From Ganoderma boninense (Eukaryota; Basidiomycota; Agaricomycetes; Polyporales; Polyporaceae), in the NCBI GenBank assembly GCA_002900995.3, contig CM035306.1:186001-250000 (forward strand): a DNA stretch of 64,000 nt, given 5' to 3'. A program made the translations under genes and the position numbers. Each line of letters opens with the position of its first letter. Within the stretch, counting starts at the first letter, position 1. Under the pieces are notes generated by a model. The model searched no databases and was not told the DNA's origin. It saw only the letters and a list, made by a program, of their open reading frames with translations. Positions 44,556 to 55,336 of this stretch are shown here, piece after piece.

Positions 44556-46018
44556 GAGCTCGACGGACACGCGCGGTGCGTGCTTCCTCCAACTTTCAAG
44601 CGGGCACCCAGATTCTAATATCCGTGGATGACTCGCTCTTTCGCTCTTGGTGAGATCTCGTCCATTTTACGCGAACAAGCGGCGAGCGATGTGGACAGGG
44701 TTGCTTGGACACGTAATGCCTCCATAGTCCTTCTGTGAAGTGTTTCGAGTCAAGTTCATTTTCTGACAGAACAGGGCACTGAACTTAACTCGAAAGGGGC
44801 AGCCGAAGGGCAGACGGTCTCCTCGCTAACGGTAAGTTCACCGTCAGACCTTTGTCTCATCTCGCGCCTCCGGCCCCTTGTCGGACTGACGGATGTAGGG
44901 GCTAAGTTTGACCATACGACGAACGCCCATGAACGACCAATTCCATTCCTCCAGGGGTAGAGCGGTGTAGTCGGCCATGAAGAGGGCTTTCTCATAGTAA
45001 GTGAGGCAGGAGGTCTATCCGAGGTTGATCGATGGCGAGAGCCGCATACTTACGACAGATTTTCCGACGCTTACATCTCAATAGGTGGTATGCGGCTCGG
45101 CATAGATGGGCACGGAACCTTTCCCCATCGAGCGAAATACCAGACTGCCATTTTCGTCGAATATGACTCGGCTTGAGATCTTACTCGCCTCGTGTGCCCC
45201 AAAATGGATCCACATGAACAAACGATCCTCGGTATTGATGGAGTCAGCTTCCCCTTGGCGGACGGACGGCCTTCTCGGTACGAAATGACTTCTATGAGGC
45301 CGGTCAACCGAGATTTTACCGTGCATCATTCATTCTGCGCGAACTCACCCCATAGAGAAATAACATGCCGCGACCGGGAGGAAGGTGACATGGGATTGCG
45401 ACGAGCATGAGTTCATCGGAGAACTCTTCGACGAGGAGAGGATGAGTCATGATGGGGTAAATTCAGGACGAGAATGTTTGTACACAACAGACCCGTTCAA
45501 GGTGGATACCGATGATAGGCCCTGCTGGCGGTGCGATAACGGGGACAGTCGGCGTGCGCACTCGGATGTTCCTCGTCTGTATGAATATCACAGTATCTCA
45601 GAACAAACGCTTCTAACATTGCACGCGGACGGTCATGGTAGGAGACCACGTCCCAGTACACGACCAAGGCCATTCAAGTTGGTCTGTATGGCACCGAGAC
45701 TCGGGCTGCAGCGATTCGGACTTGATCCCCCTCCGACAGCTCAACGTTCAGCGCTCTGACCCCACAAACAGTCAGCATGACGAATCTTCGTCAAGCGCAT
45801 GAACGCACCTAAGTAGGATGTCCTTGAGGTTCTTGAAAGCTGAGGCTCGGCGTAGACCCATCTGGGAAGACATCATCAGGCTCTGCATAGCTTAGCGCTC
45901 ACGCTCTCCGACTCACCTGCTGCGGTCAATCGAGCGTTTGCCCACGGCCTGTGGGCGCTCCCGGGCTACCATTGTTTGACCTAGACCTCCACCCTGAATA
46001 CTTTCCCCGCTAAACTCT
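44556..46018. other. Spacer inside the inverted duplication
   Basis: No intact gene. The region to about 45475 is the noncoding part of the left duplication arm, with a decayed minus-strand frame at 45078-45329 (FMWIHFGAHEASKISSRVIF). The rest up to the BTB pseudogene shows nothing I recognise. Confidence 0.4.
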
Positions 46019-46713
46019 TCACAGAACATGTCCTCTGACGATGGCCCGCCCCACAAACGGGCTCGCGTAGAAGACGGAGAACACCAAGATCGAGACGACG
46101 GACCAGCTCAGCCCAGACCAGCTCAGGCTGCTAGCAACATTTAGCGGGACACAGACGTGTGGTTTCCAGACGGGAATATCGTCGTCATTGCGAAGAATAT
46201 CGCATTTCGCGTCCACAGAGGCATCCTGTCCTTGCGGTCTGAAGTGTTCCAAGACATGTTTTCGCTTCCTGACACCTCTGCGGCTGCAACCGAAACATTC
46301 GATGAGTGCCCTTCATTCCGGGTCGAAGACTCACCAGAGGACATTCGCCGCCTGTTCCTAGTCATATGCTGTGGCGAAAAGTAAGCTGGCCCACGTTCCT
46401 CGCGGTCCCCTGGCTGATGTTGTCCCATAGCTACTACTACGACCAGGATCTACTAGTCCCTGTCGCATTCGAAGTCCTCGCCTCCCTCATCCGGATGGCC
46501 CACAAGTACGCGGTATACGATGTCCTAGATGAAGCAATCTCTCGCCTCGAGAAGTACTACACCACCGACCTCGCCGCATGGCAAGACCCCACCGCTCGTG
46601 CTCGCTATGTCACGACAGCACTCGAAGACGCACCAGCGGTCATCGAGCTTGCGTGGCTGACCGGTACCCCATCGCTCGCCCCCACAGCCTACATGACCTG
46701 CAACAGCCCATAA
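46019..46713 (+). pseudogene. BTB/POZ gene, nonsense mutation and 3' truncation
   Basis: The start ATG near 46028 gives MSSDDGPPHKRARVEDGEHQ. An in-frame TAG at about 46142 replaces the expected Gln codon before RDTDVWFPDGNIVVIAKNIA. The BTB core continues (FRVHRGILSLRSEVFQDMF, IRRLFLVICCGEK) and after an intron the helical part is intact (SYYYDQDLLVPVAFEVLASL, LIRMAHKYAVYDVLDEAISR). It stops at 46713 after APTAYMTCNSP, so the cysteine-rich C-terminal module is missing. It sits in the spacer between the two arms of the inverted duplication. Most like the intact gene at 54182. Confidence 0.78.
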
Positions 46714-46739
46714 CTGGCGGCCCCCCATTGCGTTCACAA

Positions 46740-46860
46740 CAGCACGTTGTCCCCTCGGTCAGAAATATTCACGGGCCTCTTCTCTCTTCCCAAGGCAGAT
46801 GAATCCACCGCCGGAACGATGGATGGGTGTCAAGTTGTCCGCGTCCTTGAACTTGAAGGA
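46740..46860 (+). pseudogene. Second BTB core fragment
   Basis: Directly after the truncated BTB gene the frame reads LSPRSEIFTGLFSLPKADES, then MDGCQVVRVL, a piece of the BTB core that should precede, not follow, the helical region. It is about 35 codons long and must come from another BTB copy, brought in by a tandem duplication with deletion or by gene conversion. Confidence 0.6.
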
Positions 46861-47557
46861 AAGCCTGGTCTAGCCACATGTGCCACCTCCTCGGCCCCTC
46901 GCCGCTCCCCTGAAACCTTGCCCCATCATGACTCAATCCCATCTCGTCCCAGAGTTGTTTTGTGAACTCGTGCTCCTCGCAAAGCATCTCACGGTCCTCC
47001 CGGTGGCGGCATGTCCTTGCTCCGAGTCTACGAGCTCGAGGTGAGTTCCGCGTAGGTTGAAGTATGATGCATGATAAAGTTTCGGTTGACGAACCTAATA
47101 GGGAGTCATTCCATACCCAGAAGACCGTCCGTAAGGGGGAAGCTGACCAGTAGCACTTCACACGGACTCTTGAAATGGATCTAACGTGTTCTGTGAAGTC
47201 CATCTGGCATATTGTCTACCGAGCGTGGATCCACTTGGGGGGCATGCGACGCGAGTGTGATCTCAAGGCGAGTCATATTCGACGCAAATGGCGGTCTGAA
47301 CTTTCGCTCAATGGGAAACTAGGAGTGTTGTCGGGTGCGCACATATTCTGGACCGTACATCTCCTATTGAAATGTAGCTCGAAACACTTCACAGAAGCCA
47401 GGGCGATATTACGTGTCCAAATACCCTATCCATACCACGCGCTACCTGTTCGCGTAAAATGGAGGACGTCTCACCGAGTCATCTCCACGGATATTGGAAT
47501 CTGAGTGTCCGCTTGAAAGCTGGAGGACGCACGCTCCGCACATGCCCACGGAGTTCG

Positions 47558-47565
47558 ATATAAGT
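47558..47565 (+). promoter_or_regulatory. TATA box of dioxygenase copy D
   Basis: The sequence cgatataagtac lies about 70 bases upstream of ATG 47633, matching the element of the mirror copy. Confidence 0.5.
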
Positions 47566-47632
47566 ACTCAAAGGGTCAGGGTACCTTCGCGAGAAGGCCA
47601 CTGGCACGCCTACCGAGGGACAGACCTCCACC

Positions 47633-49084
47633 ATGGACGAATACCGCCTTCTACAACGCCTCCAAGCCACCCTGACGATGAGTCCGCCGTACTGTAGCGG
47701 TATACTCGAGGTGTCCCGCGAGGCCTTCAAGCTGTACTATGGGGGAAAGGACGCACGGTGTGTCGCGCAGCTGCCAGGCTCCAGGCTTCAGGTTGACGGT
47801 CTTGCTGAACTCAACGTCTTTCCGACATAGATTCATCGACCTGCTAGAGACGTCAACGTCAAACGATCCCAGCGATCTCGAGGCACTCGCCAACTCGTGC
47901 GAGCGCGCCAAGTTCGGGAGGGGCGACAAGACGGTGCTCGACGAGACGTACCGCAAGGCTGGGAAGATGGACGCGGATAGCTTCATGACCGGGCTCGACC
48001 TGGGGGTGACGGGCCTACGAGACGCTGTCCAGGTCGGCCTGCTTTCCGACAAGGACGAAACGCGAGGCCTGCGCGCGGAGCTGTACAAGGTGAACGTCTA
48101 TGGTGAGCGCGACTCCTATCGTAGTGTGCGTGGGGGGATGCTGACAGCCATGCGCGGACAGGCGAAGGCGCGTTCTTCAAGCCTCACAAGGACACGCCCC
48201 GCAGCCAGTCCATGTTCGGCTCCCTCGTCGTCGTCTTCCCCACCCCGCACAAGGGCGGCGCGCTCGTCCTCCGGCACAAGGACGACCAGTTCACGTTCGA
48301 CGCCGCTACGCTGCTCGTCGGGCGCACGAGCAGCATCGCGTACGTCGCATTCTACAGCGACGTCGAGCACGAGGTTGCCCCTGTTCTCTCCGGCCACCGC
48401 CTTACCCTCACCTACAACCTCTACTACGAGACTCGGACGCGAACGAACACCCGTGCCGTGCCCCCGAGCGGCCTCGAGGTGCTACAGCCCCTGCGCGCAA
48501 ACGCGTTCGCCATCAAGGTCGCCCTCGCCGCGCTCCTGAGTGACGCTACCTTTATGCCCCGGGGCGGGACGCTGGGCTTCGGGCTACGGCACGCGTACCC
48601 GCTCCCGAAGGTGTGGACGCGCGACATGGAGGACCCGCTCAAGAGCCTGAGGGCGTCGCTCAAAGGCAGCGACATGACGCTGTTCGCGGCGTGCACCGAG
48701 CTGGGGGTGAAGTCGCGCCTGCAGCTGGTGTGCACCGGGTTGGAGAACGAGATCTTGCTCGACGAGATGCTGGAGCTCGGGGAGGGCATCATGAGCGTGG
48801 AGCGCGTGCTCGTGGCGTGCGGCGGGGTGCGGGTGCGCGACAGCTCTACGTTCACCGGGGACGCGCAGAACCCGTGGAAGCGCGTTGTGCACGACTCGGA
48901 GGACGGGGCCGGCCTCGCCGTGCATTGGCTGACGGGGGCCAGCTCCACGGACGGCCCGAGGTCTACCTATGTTGCCTACCTGGAACAAGAGCGTTCGGAT
49001 AGGTTGGATTGGTTGTGCACAAGTGTTTGCCTTCTCGTGGATATTGGGCCCTATGGGGATCGGTCTGGGGAAAGGGATGCATGA
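47633..49084 (+). CDS. 2OG-Fe(II) dioxygenase (prolyl-4-hydroxylase-like fold), copy D
   Basis: MDEYRLLQRLQATLTMSPPY opens the gene. An intron of about 70 bases after GGKDA(R), GTGTGT to ACATAG, leads to FIDLLETSTSNDPSDLEAL. A second intron (about 48100-48160, GTGAGC to GACAG) joins ELYKVNVYG to EGAFFKPHKDTPRSQSMFG, which bears the HxD iron ligands. The distal His and 2-oxoglutarate Arg are in YSDVEHEVAPVLSGHRLTLT. The C-terminal region contains RGGTLGFGLRHAYPLPKVWT, LKGSDMTLFAACTELGVK and LDWLCTSVCLLVDIGPYGD. All key residues are present, so it should be active. It differs from copy C mainly in the RTRTNTRAVPPSG linker and the LEQERSDR loop. Target unknown. Confidence 0.85.
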
Positions 49085-50127
49085 ATAAAATAGGGCTGAC
49101 GACGTCAATGGGGTCGGGGGCGGAGACAAGGATGTAGACGACTCGGACCCCTTTCGATGTTGTGCAATAGGATATATGACGAAGTACTTGCTCACATAGT
49201 GGGCTTTTCGAGCCTGAGTGGTCGTGAGGATGATGGTAAGGAGCAAGTTCAGGACCGTTGCCAGAAGTATAACCGACGTCCGTTACGCGTTGTTATCTAC
49301 AGTGGCACACAGTTGGCCTTGTTGACTTCTCTTATAGGAATCTGCATAACTCGAGATCAAGGACTACTTTAAATGCAGACACTCACCGTCTCTACACCAC
49401 GGGGCGAAGCCTGACTCGGAGGGCATTGCGAGCACTTCTAGCGCGATGCAACTCATCTCTGATCCGAGTCCAGGATCCCCCGAGCCATTCCGCGATACAA
49501 CAGAGGGGGTGCCGCTGCAGCAATTCCCCAGCGTGTCATTGGTGGCGCTCCAGATCACGTACTTGAACTTGAAATTGCGGACCACGCGCATGAGCCAGGT
49601 GAGGGCTCCGAACAACGCGGCAACGAGTGTTTTCCAGTTTTGTGATCACCGAATATCGGCCTCTCTAATTTTGAACATCCAAGTTGTATAAGGGTTTGAG
49701 CGCCGGCGAGGGACTGTGAAATAAAAGATACAATTCCTCAACGTTCGGGGAAGACGAACGGTGTACGGTTAATAAGTACCTGTAAAATAAAAGATACAAT
49801 TGCTACATAACGTGAGCACAATGAACGGGCAGTAAAGTGTGGATGGGAGCTCACCTCAACGTTCGGGGAAGACGAACGGTGACGGGAGCGGACTCGGGGG
49901 TCTCACACAACATGAGGCCGGATTTGAAACTACTGGATACCAAAGAGGAAGGAGCGGGGGATCAGACACGGTACACGACATATGGGAGGTCTCGTGCGCT
50001 TTGATGGAAATGAAATAGGTAAAGAAAACGAAAGAGAATATACGGAAACATACAGAATACAACAAGTTGCTCATACTGACACGACGAAAGGTGGCTTGAG
50101 AGCCATTGGACGTGTAACCAGCGTCCG
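49085..50127. other. Spacer between convergent dioxygenase and BTB genes
   Basis: No gene is supported. It holds the interleaved direct repeats at 49719-49881. A plus-strand frame at 49446-49691 and a minus-strand frame at 49364-49615 overlap each other without any domain. Confidence 0.4.
49719..49881. repeat. Pair of interleaved direct repeats with a hairpin core
   Basis: A 28-base unit starting cctcaacgttcgggg occurs at 49736-49763 and again, identical, at 49854-49881. Each unit contains cgttcg and cgaacg seven bases apart, able to form a hairpin. A second unit of 17 bases, aaataaaagatacaatt, occurs once before each block (49719-49735 and 49785-49801). No gene overlaps them. Confidence 0.7.
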
Positions 50128-51287
50128 TTATGCATCATTATCCACGGCATTGTCTACAGGCTCGAATGTAATGATCATACGCTGCACCTCCGCCGGCGCA
50201 CTCGGCCACTCGTCGCTGTGGATATCCACGCCAAACATATCCGGTAAGGCGCTCCACACCCACTTGGTTTCCGCCTCATCCACGTCAACGAGAGCCTGCC
50301 AACATCTCGCACAGCCTAAGGCCCTCCAGTGCAGCTCGTCCCAGAACGTCGCAGCCATAGGCTGCAATGGGTCCCGATCATAGAACAACGGGCCCGAAGA
50401 CGGGGCCCCGCTGCGGAGGGCAACAAGAGGGGCGTCCTTCGCTATCCTGCATGCCTCGGGATGCCGGCAGCTCGAGCACGGGACGGTGGCGAGCAAGGAC
50501 AGGGCGCGCTCCGCACATACGTTGATGAGGTATCCCCGCGCGGCGATGAGCAGCGCCTGGTCGGGGACTGGGAGCGCAGTGATCTTGAACTCGAATGGGC
50601 CGCCGGCCACGGGACGGCGGTAACTCGTCAGGAGCTCAGTGCAGAGCAGGAAGGCGGTCGGGAGAAGGGACGGGGTGTTCGTCAGCCGCGCAAGGGCGAC
50701 GACCGTCGGAGCATACTCGGGCTTCGTCGTGACATAACGCGTGCGGGAGGCGGGGTCCCTCCAGGCGGCGAGGTCGCTGGTGTAGTACCGTTTGAGGCGG
50801 GAGAGCGCGTGGTCGAGGATGTCCTGGATTGCATACTTGTGTGCCATTCGGATGAGGGAGGACAGGACCTCGAAAGGGACAGGGATGAGCGTGTCCCTGT
50901 CGTAGTAATAGCTGTTGTGTGATGCATGAGAGATAGTATGAAAAGAGAGGAGTGGACGGTAGCATACTTCTTGCCGCAGCAGAGGACCAAGAAGAGGGGT
51001 CGGACGTCGTCGGAGATGTCACTGACGTGAACGACCGGGCAGCCTTCTATCGCGTCCGTCGTGGCTGCATCCGCGTTCGGGAGGGAGAAGAGGTCGCGGA
51101 ATATGTCCGACCTGCGTGCTAAGGTGCTCTTGTGCACACGAAAGGCGACTTTATCTGCCGCGACGACGACGACGCTCCCGTCTGACAACCACACCTCCTC
51201 GTCTTTTTCCAGGCCCGACGGGGAAAGATTTGGGTCGCCGTCCCCTACGCGTGCTCGCTTGCGAGACGGTTCCGGCTCAGCGGACAT
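50128..51287 (-). CDS. BTB/POZ domain protein with C-terminal cysteine motifs
   Basis: The start at 51287 gives MSAEPEPSRKRARVGDGDPN. The BTB core is EEVWLSDGSVVVVAADKVAF, RVHKSTLARRSDIFRDLF and IEGCPVVHVSDISDDVRPL. After LCCGKK one intron (about 50912-50970) leads to SYYYDRDTLIPVPFEVLSSL. The helical region has IRMAHKYAIQDILDHALSRL and LTNTPSLLPTAFLLC. The C-terminal module has CSSCRHPEACRIAKDAPLVA (C-x2-C-x5-C) and LGCARCWQALVDVDEAETKW (C-x2-C). The protein ends at 50128 with an acidic tail (EPVDNAVDNDA). It is an intact member of the repeated BTB set, closest to the gene at 38142. Adaptor role inferred. Confidence 0.87.
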
Positions 51288-51967
51288 GGAGAATGTAGTA
51301 CTGAGTAGTCGGCCACTGGCCAGTGGCTGTGAGGGGGGAAGGCAAGGATGGTACGTTAGCGCCGACGTCCGTTCAGGGGAAGCCTGGCGCCCAGGCGACT
51401 GCGGGACGTGGACGGTGACTGTCGCGCGGAGTCAGGGAATAACCCTCGCGCCCCAGCGTGCCACCACGCGACTCTCCAAACATTGAGCTGCCTAAACTGT
51501 GATGGTTACAAGGGGTCGTAAGTTGTCGTTGCTGCGTCTCGTCCGCTTGCCAGCCAAGATGGCCACGTCGCGCGCGCGCACTTCTGACCATCGTTATGTC
51601 GCACCACTGCATATGTGTGGGCTTGTCTCATTACTCGCCATGAGTAGCGATGTGTGTGGACAGGCGCGGGCCCCACATCGCGAGAAGCACCTCACCTTGC
51701 GGAGGGGCTCAGGCGGCCTTGGCCAGTCTCTCAGAGGACGCTTTGACTCTCACTGTCCATGGACGAACAAATTTGTGACATCCCACGTCGTATTCTCGTG
51801 TCCAAGTTGGCGACTCGGAGAGCCCGAGCATTTGAGGAACGGGTAGATTAATCCAACACGGCCAACAGCAAATCTTTCGCGTCTTATTCTCCCTCCAGTC
51901 TACTCCAAACATATAGATCAGTCACCCATCTCGTGCTCTCACGGTACTACTAACCCTTCTGGCAAGC
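51288..51967. other. Intergenic spacer
   Basis: About 680 bases between the start of a BTB gene and the stop of an AKR gene, both on the minus strand. Overlapping short frames on both strands show no domain. Confidence 0.4.
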
Positions 51968-53649
51968 TCAGATGGGCCCCGAGACGGGCAGCGGCCGGTA
52001 CTCCTCCTCCAAGAACTTGATCTCCTCCTCAGTGAGCGTCACGTCGAGCGACCCCAGGATGTCCTCGAGGTTCGCGAGGCTCGTCGTGCCCACGATCGGC
52101 GCCGACACGAGCGGCTTCGCGAACATCCACGCCAGCGCGACCTGCGCCATGCTCACGCCCTTCTTCTTCGCGAGCTCCTCCACACTTCAAAATGCACGCT
52201 CGTTAGCGGAAAGCACGCCAGACAAGAGAAGGGGAGATGGGGAGGATATGGAAGACGCACCGCTTCCGGATGGCGAACACGACGTCGTTCTGGTGCCGCG
52301 CTTGCGACCTGTCGGACTGCCCGCGTGTGGTGTTGTCAGCTCCGATGGGGCGCGCCAATAGCCCGCGGCCGAGCGGCGACCATGGGATGGAGCCCACGCC
52401 GAAGAGCTACGAAGAGATCGTGAGCACAATCAGTGAACGAGACAGCTCGAAGGCGTACATTCAGCGTGGGGAACATCTCGCGTTCCTCCTCGCGGTAGAT
52501 CAGGCTGTAGTGGTTTTGCATCGAGATGAAGGGCGTGAGGTTGTGCGTGATCGCGTAGTCTACAGGGGGACTATGAGTGGTAATGTCCCGTACACGACAT
52601 TCCTATGGACGCACTTTGCATCTGGTGGACTGGAGGCGGCACGACTGCAGTTAGATCATCATTGAGGTGAAGAAGGGCATTAAATGCCCACATTGATACG
52701 CGTAGCACGAGCTCATGCCGATGTACCTGACATACCCAGCCTTCACGACGTCGTGGAGTGCTTGCATCTAGGCGTGCGATCAGCGTCCCGGATGATATTG
52801 TTCCTGTTCTCTACTCACAGTCTCCTCGATGGGAGTAGTATAGTCGAAACGATGGCCTGCAAAGCACAAGTCAAGCGAAACGTCCCGCAAACATAGAATC
52901 CCACCCACATTGCAAAACATCGATATAGTCGAGCTGCAGGCGCCTCAGGCTTGCCTGGACTGAGTCGAAGATGTGCTATAGTGTCACAACAGGATGATTA
53001 CCTACCGTTCGACCCAGACGCGAACTCCCAAACGTACCTTGCGACTCAGGCCGTGCTGGTTGATGACCCCTGCTGCCTCCGGGTCCCCGTGGATGCGCTG
53101 GAAGCCTTCTTTGGGAATAGGACGGTGAACCTGGTCCGGTTTGTGGGGTAAGGCATGAAAGTATCGAAAGAGGACACACATGCACTCACCTTGGTGAGGA
53201 TGACGAGTTCGTCACGCGGGAGGTCGAGTTTCTTGATAGCGTTCCCGAGGATGATCTCGGACTGGCCGTGCGAATATATCTGTAGGGACGATGTGAACGG
53301 TGAGCAAGATCTCACTAGCATGACGTAGGTCATGCTCACGTTGGCAGTATCGAATGTCGTGATGCCATGGTCGTACCTGGAGCATGAGGAACATTAAACG
53401 TGTACATAACCTACAGTGTATGACTCTACGCACGCATATTTTATGTGCTTGATCGCCTCCTCCTCGGGGAGGACCCACTCTTGCCAGCGTGTGTCGCCGT
53501 AGGACATGCATCCGAGGATGATCTTCGAGACCTTGAGGCCCGAGTTCCCAAGACGAACTGGGGACATCGTCAGTACAACATCGTCAGTATAACATTGAAC
53601 GGGGGTAGAAGCTGTACATACCGTACTGCATGTTAGTGGTGCTCGACAT
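51968..53649 (-). CDS. Aldo/keto reductase, copy 2
   Basis: The start ATG 53649 (MSSTTNMQYG) is followed by an intron to VRLGNSGLKVSKIILGCMSY. Further exons encode YDHGITTFDTAN and IYSHGQSEIILGNAIKKLDL (catalytic Asp and Tyr), RDELVILTK (Lys), INQHGLSRK, HIFDSVQASLRRLQLDYIDV and GHRFDYTTPIEET (His). The second half has YAITHNLTPFISMQNHYSLI, LFGVGSIPWSPLGRGLLARP, SVEELAKKKGVSMAQVALAW and APIVGTTSLANLEDILGSLD, ending LPVSGPI at 51968. The intron after GLSRK is short here, unlike in copies 3 and 4. All catalytic residues are present. Cytosolic NADPH-dependent carbonyl reduction is inferred from the family. Confidence 0.87.
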
Positions 53650-53707
53650 CGCTGGTGCTCCTTGTAAGGCCGATGGTGCTATATCTCAACGCAGTCGCAG
53701 GGATGCT

Positions 53708-53717
53708 CCTTATATAC
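53708..53717 (-). promoter_or_regulatory. TATA box of AKR copy 2
   Basis: Minus-strand gtgtatataagg lies about 60 bases upstream of ATG 53649. Confidence 0.5.
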
Positions 53718-54181
53718 ACAGCCCGAAACCGCAAACCGGGCTTATAATAGCGCATGTACTTACCCACTACACGTCCGGGGCTCGATAATCAGAAGCTGTG
53801 CTTACAAAACCACTGGGTCGTCTCTCCCCTCTGTATCTCCTTCCCCCGCGATGTCCTTCCATTTGGTCCAGCGCTATGATCCCCGTCGTTGAGCCTGCCG
53901 AGATGCCGAAGCTCGTGGCAACTTGGTCCACGGGAACAAGTCATGGGTCGTTTGGATAAACATAGAAGACAGTAGGAGGCTTTGGGGTGAGCCCATTCCA
54001 CGAGCGCAGTAGCCTTGCGTACAGAACCAAGTCCGTGGTTAGGTTCGGAAGCAGATGAGTCGTGCCAAAACACGTCCAGTCACGGCGTGACTTGACGCGT
54101 TTCCTTGGAGACGCCGGCGCTTCATCTCCGGCCCACCTTCGTAAGTACGGCAGTTCACCGAGTACCAACCGACGGCAAAGC

Positions 54182-55336
54182 CATGTCTTCCGAATCCGAC
54201 GGCCGTACTTCAAGCAAGCGCGCCCGGGTAGACGAAGAAGAAGGGCGTCCAATTCCGCAAAGAGACGAGGACGTGTGGCTCTCGGACGGAAACATTGTCG
54301 TCATCGCGGCGAAGACAGTCGCCTTTCGCGTCCACAAAAGCATCTTATCCCTTCGATCCGAAGTCTTCTCCGGCCTGTTCCTGCTACCGGACGTGGACGC
54401 CGCAATCGCGACGGAGGAGAGGATGGATGGATTGCCCGTCGTCCACGTTAGCGACTCCCCAGATGACATTCGTCGCCTCTTCTTGGTCCTTTGTTGCGGC
54501 AAGAAGTAAGTCGCGGTCTTGATCTCTGCGCACTTGCACCGGCACCTATATGTGTGGTTGCTCATTCTCACATCCCAATGGCTTCCCCCCGTAGTTATTA
54601 CTACAATCGAGACGTGCTTGTCCCTGTGCCGTTCGCGGTCCTCGCCTCGCTCATCCGCATGGCACACAAGTACGCCATCCAAGACGTCCTCGACGACGCC
54701 CTCTCCCGCCTCCAGAGGTTCTACACGAACGATCTCTCCACCTGGCGAAACCCCTCTGCGCGCGCTCGCTACGTTACCGCATCCGACACGGATGCCCCAG
54801 AGGCCGTCGCCCTCGCGCGCCTGACAAACACCCAGCTGGTCCTCCCCGCCGCGCTCCTGGTGTGCGTCCGGCTCGCAGGCAGCTTCTGGGGTCCCGGCGC
54901 GGCCGATCGCCAGTCGCCCCTCTCTGTGCTCCCCATCACCGACCAGATGCGGCTCATCAGCGCCTCGGGACAGCTCACCCAGGCCTGCGCGACACACGCG
55001 CTGCACTTGCTCGCCACCGTGCCATGCTCAAGATGCACTTCGCGCCGTTCCTGCGCGGCGTCGAAGGAGCGGCCGCTGGACGCGCTCCGGGAGACCCCGC
55101 AGAAGGTCCATGGGCGGCGCCCGTACATCTCCGACTTGCAGGCGCTGACGCCCCTCGCGGGGAAGGTTTGGGACGACGACACCTGGTTCTGCGCAAACTG
55201 TGAGGACGCGTTGGCGGAGATGGACGAGAAGGCGATGAAGGCGTTGTGGTCGTCGCTGCCGCATGTGTTCAGGCTTGGTATCGACAAGAACGTTTGGCGG
55301 GGTGGAGAGGCCTCGGCCCCCGGGGCGAGCCAGTAG
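54182..55336 (+). CDS. BTB/POZ domain protein with C-terminal cysteine motifs
   Basis: I chose ATG 54182 (MSSESDGRTSSKRARVDEEE) over the in-frame ATG at 54105 because it matches the starts of the paralogs. The BTB core is EDVWLSDGNIVVIAAKTVAF, RVHKSILSLRSEVFSGLF and MDGLPVVHVSDSPDDIRRL. An intron after LCCGKK (about 54508-54593) joins SYYYNRDVLVPVPFAVLASL. The helical part has IRMAHKYAIQDVLDDALSRL. The C-terminal module is CSRCTSRRSCAASKERPLDA (C-x2-C-x5-C) and WFCANCEDALAEMDEKAMKA. The stop is at 55336. AKR copy 2 starts about 530 bases upstream on the other strand, so the two are divergent. Confidence 0.87.

Larger units (their letters stand above)
43034..45475 (-). repeat. Left arm of a large inverted duplication
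   Basis: This segment (the dioxygenase copy C, its promoter and about 900 bases beyond) matches the reverse complement of about 46905-49084. Noncoding checkpoints agree: atatccgtgga with ccattttacgcgaaca and ctgtgaagtgtttcgag (44615-44755 against 47390-47500), gtcgaatatgactcg (45160 against 47270), and the segment with accgggagga and gagtcatgatgggg (45375-45458 against 46925-47010). Identity is high in coding parts and perhaps 70-80 percent outside, judged by eye. Confidence 0.75.
46905..49084 (+). repeat. Right arm of the large inverted duplication
   Basis: This is the mirror image of 43034-45475 and carries dioxygenase copy D with its upstream region. The two arms are separated by about 1.4 kb holding the BTB pseudogene and fragment. 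Similarity ends at or near the stop codons of the two dioxygenase genes. Small decayed frames in both arms (for example RVIFDENGSLVFRSMGKG at 45110-45180, minus strand, and RRVIFDANGGLNFRSMGN near 47275-47320, plus strand) suggest part of another gene was duplicated with them. Confidence 0.75.

Noticed and set aside
54155..55006. 283-codon minus-strand frame
   Set aside because: It is the antisense of the BTB gene at 54182-55336.
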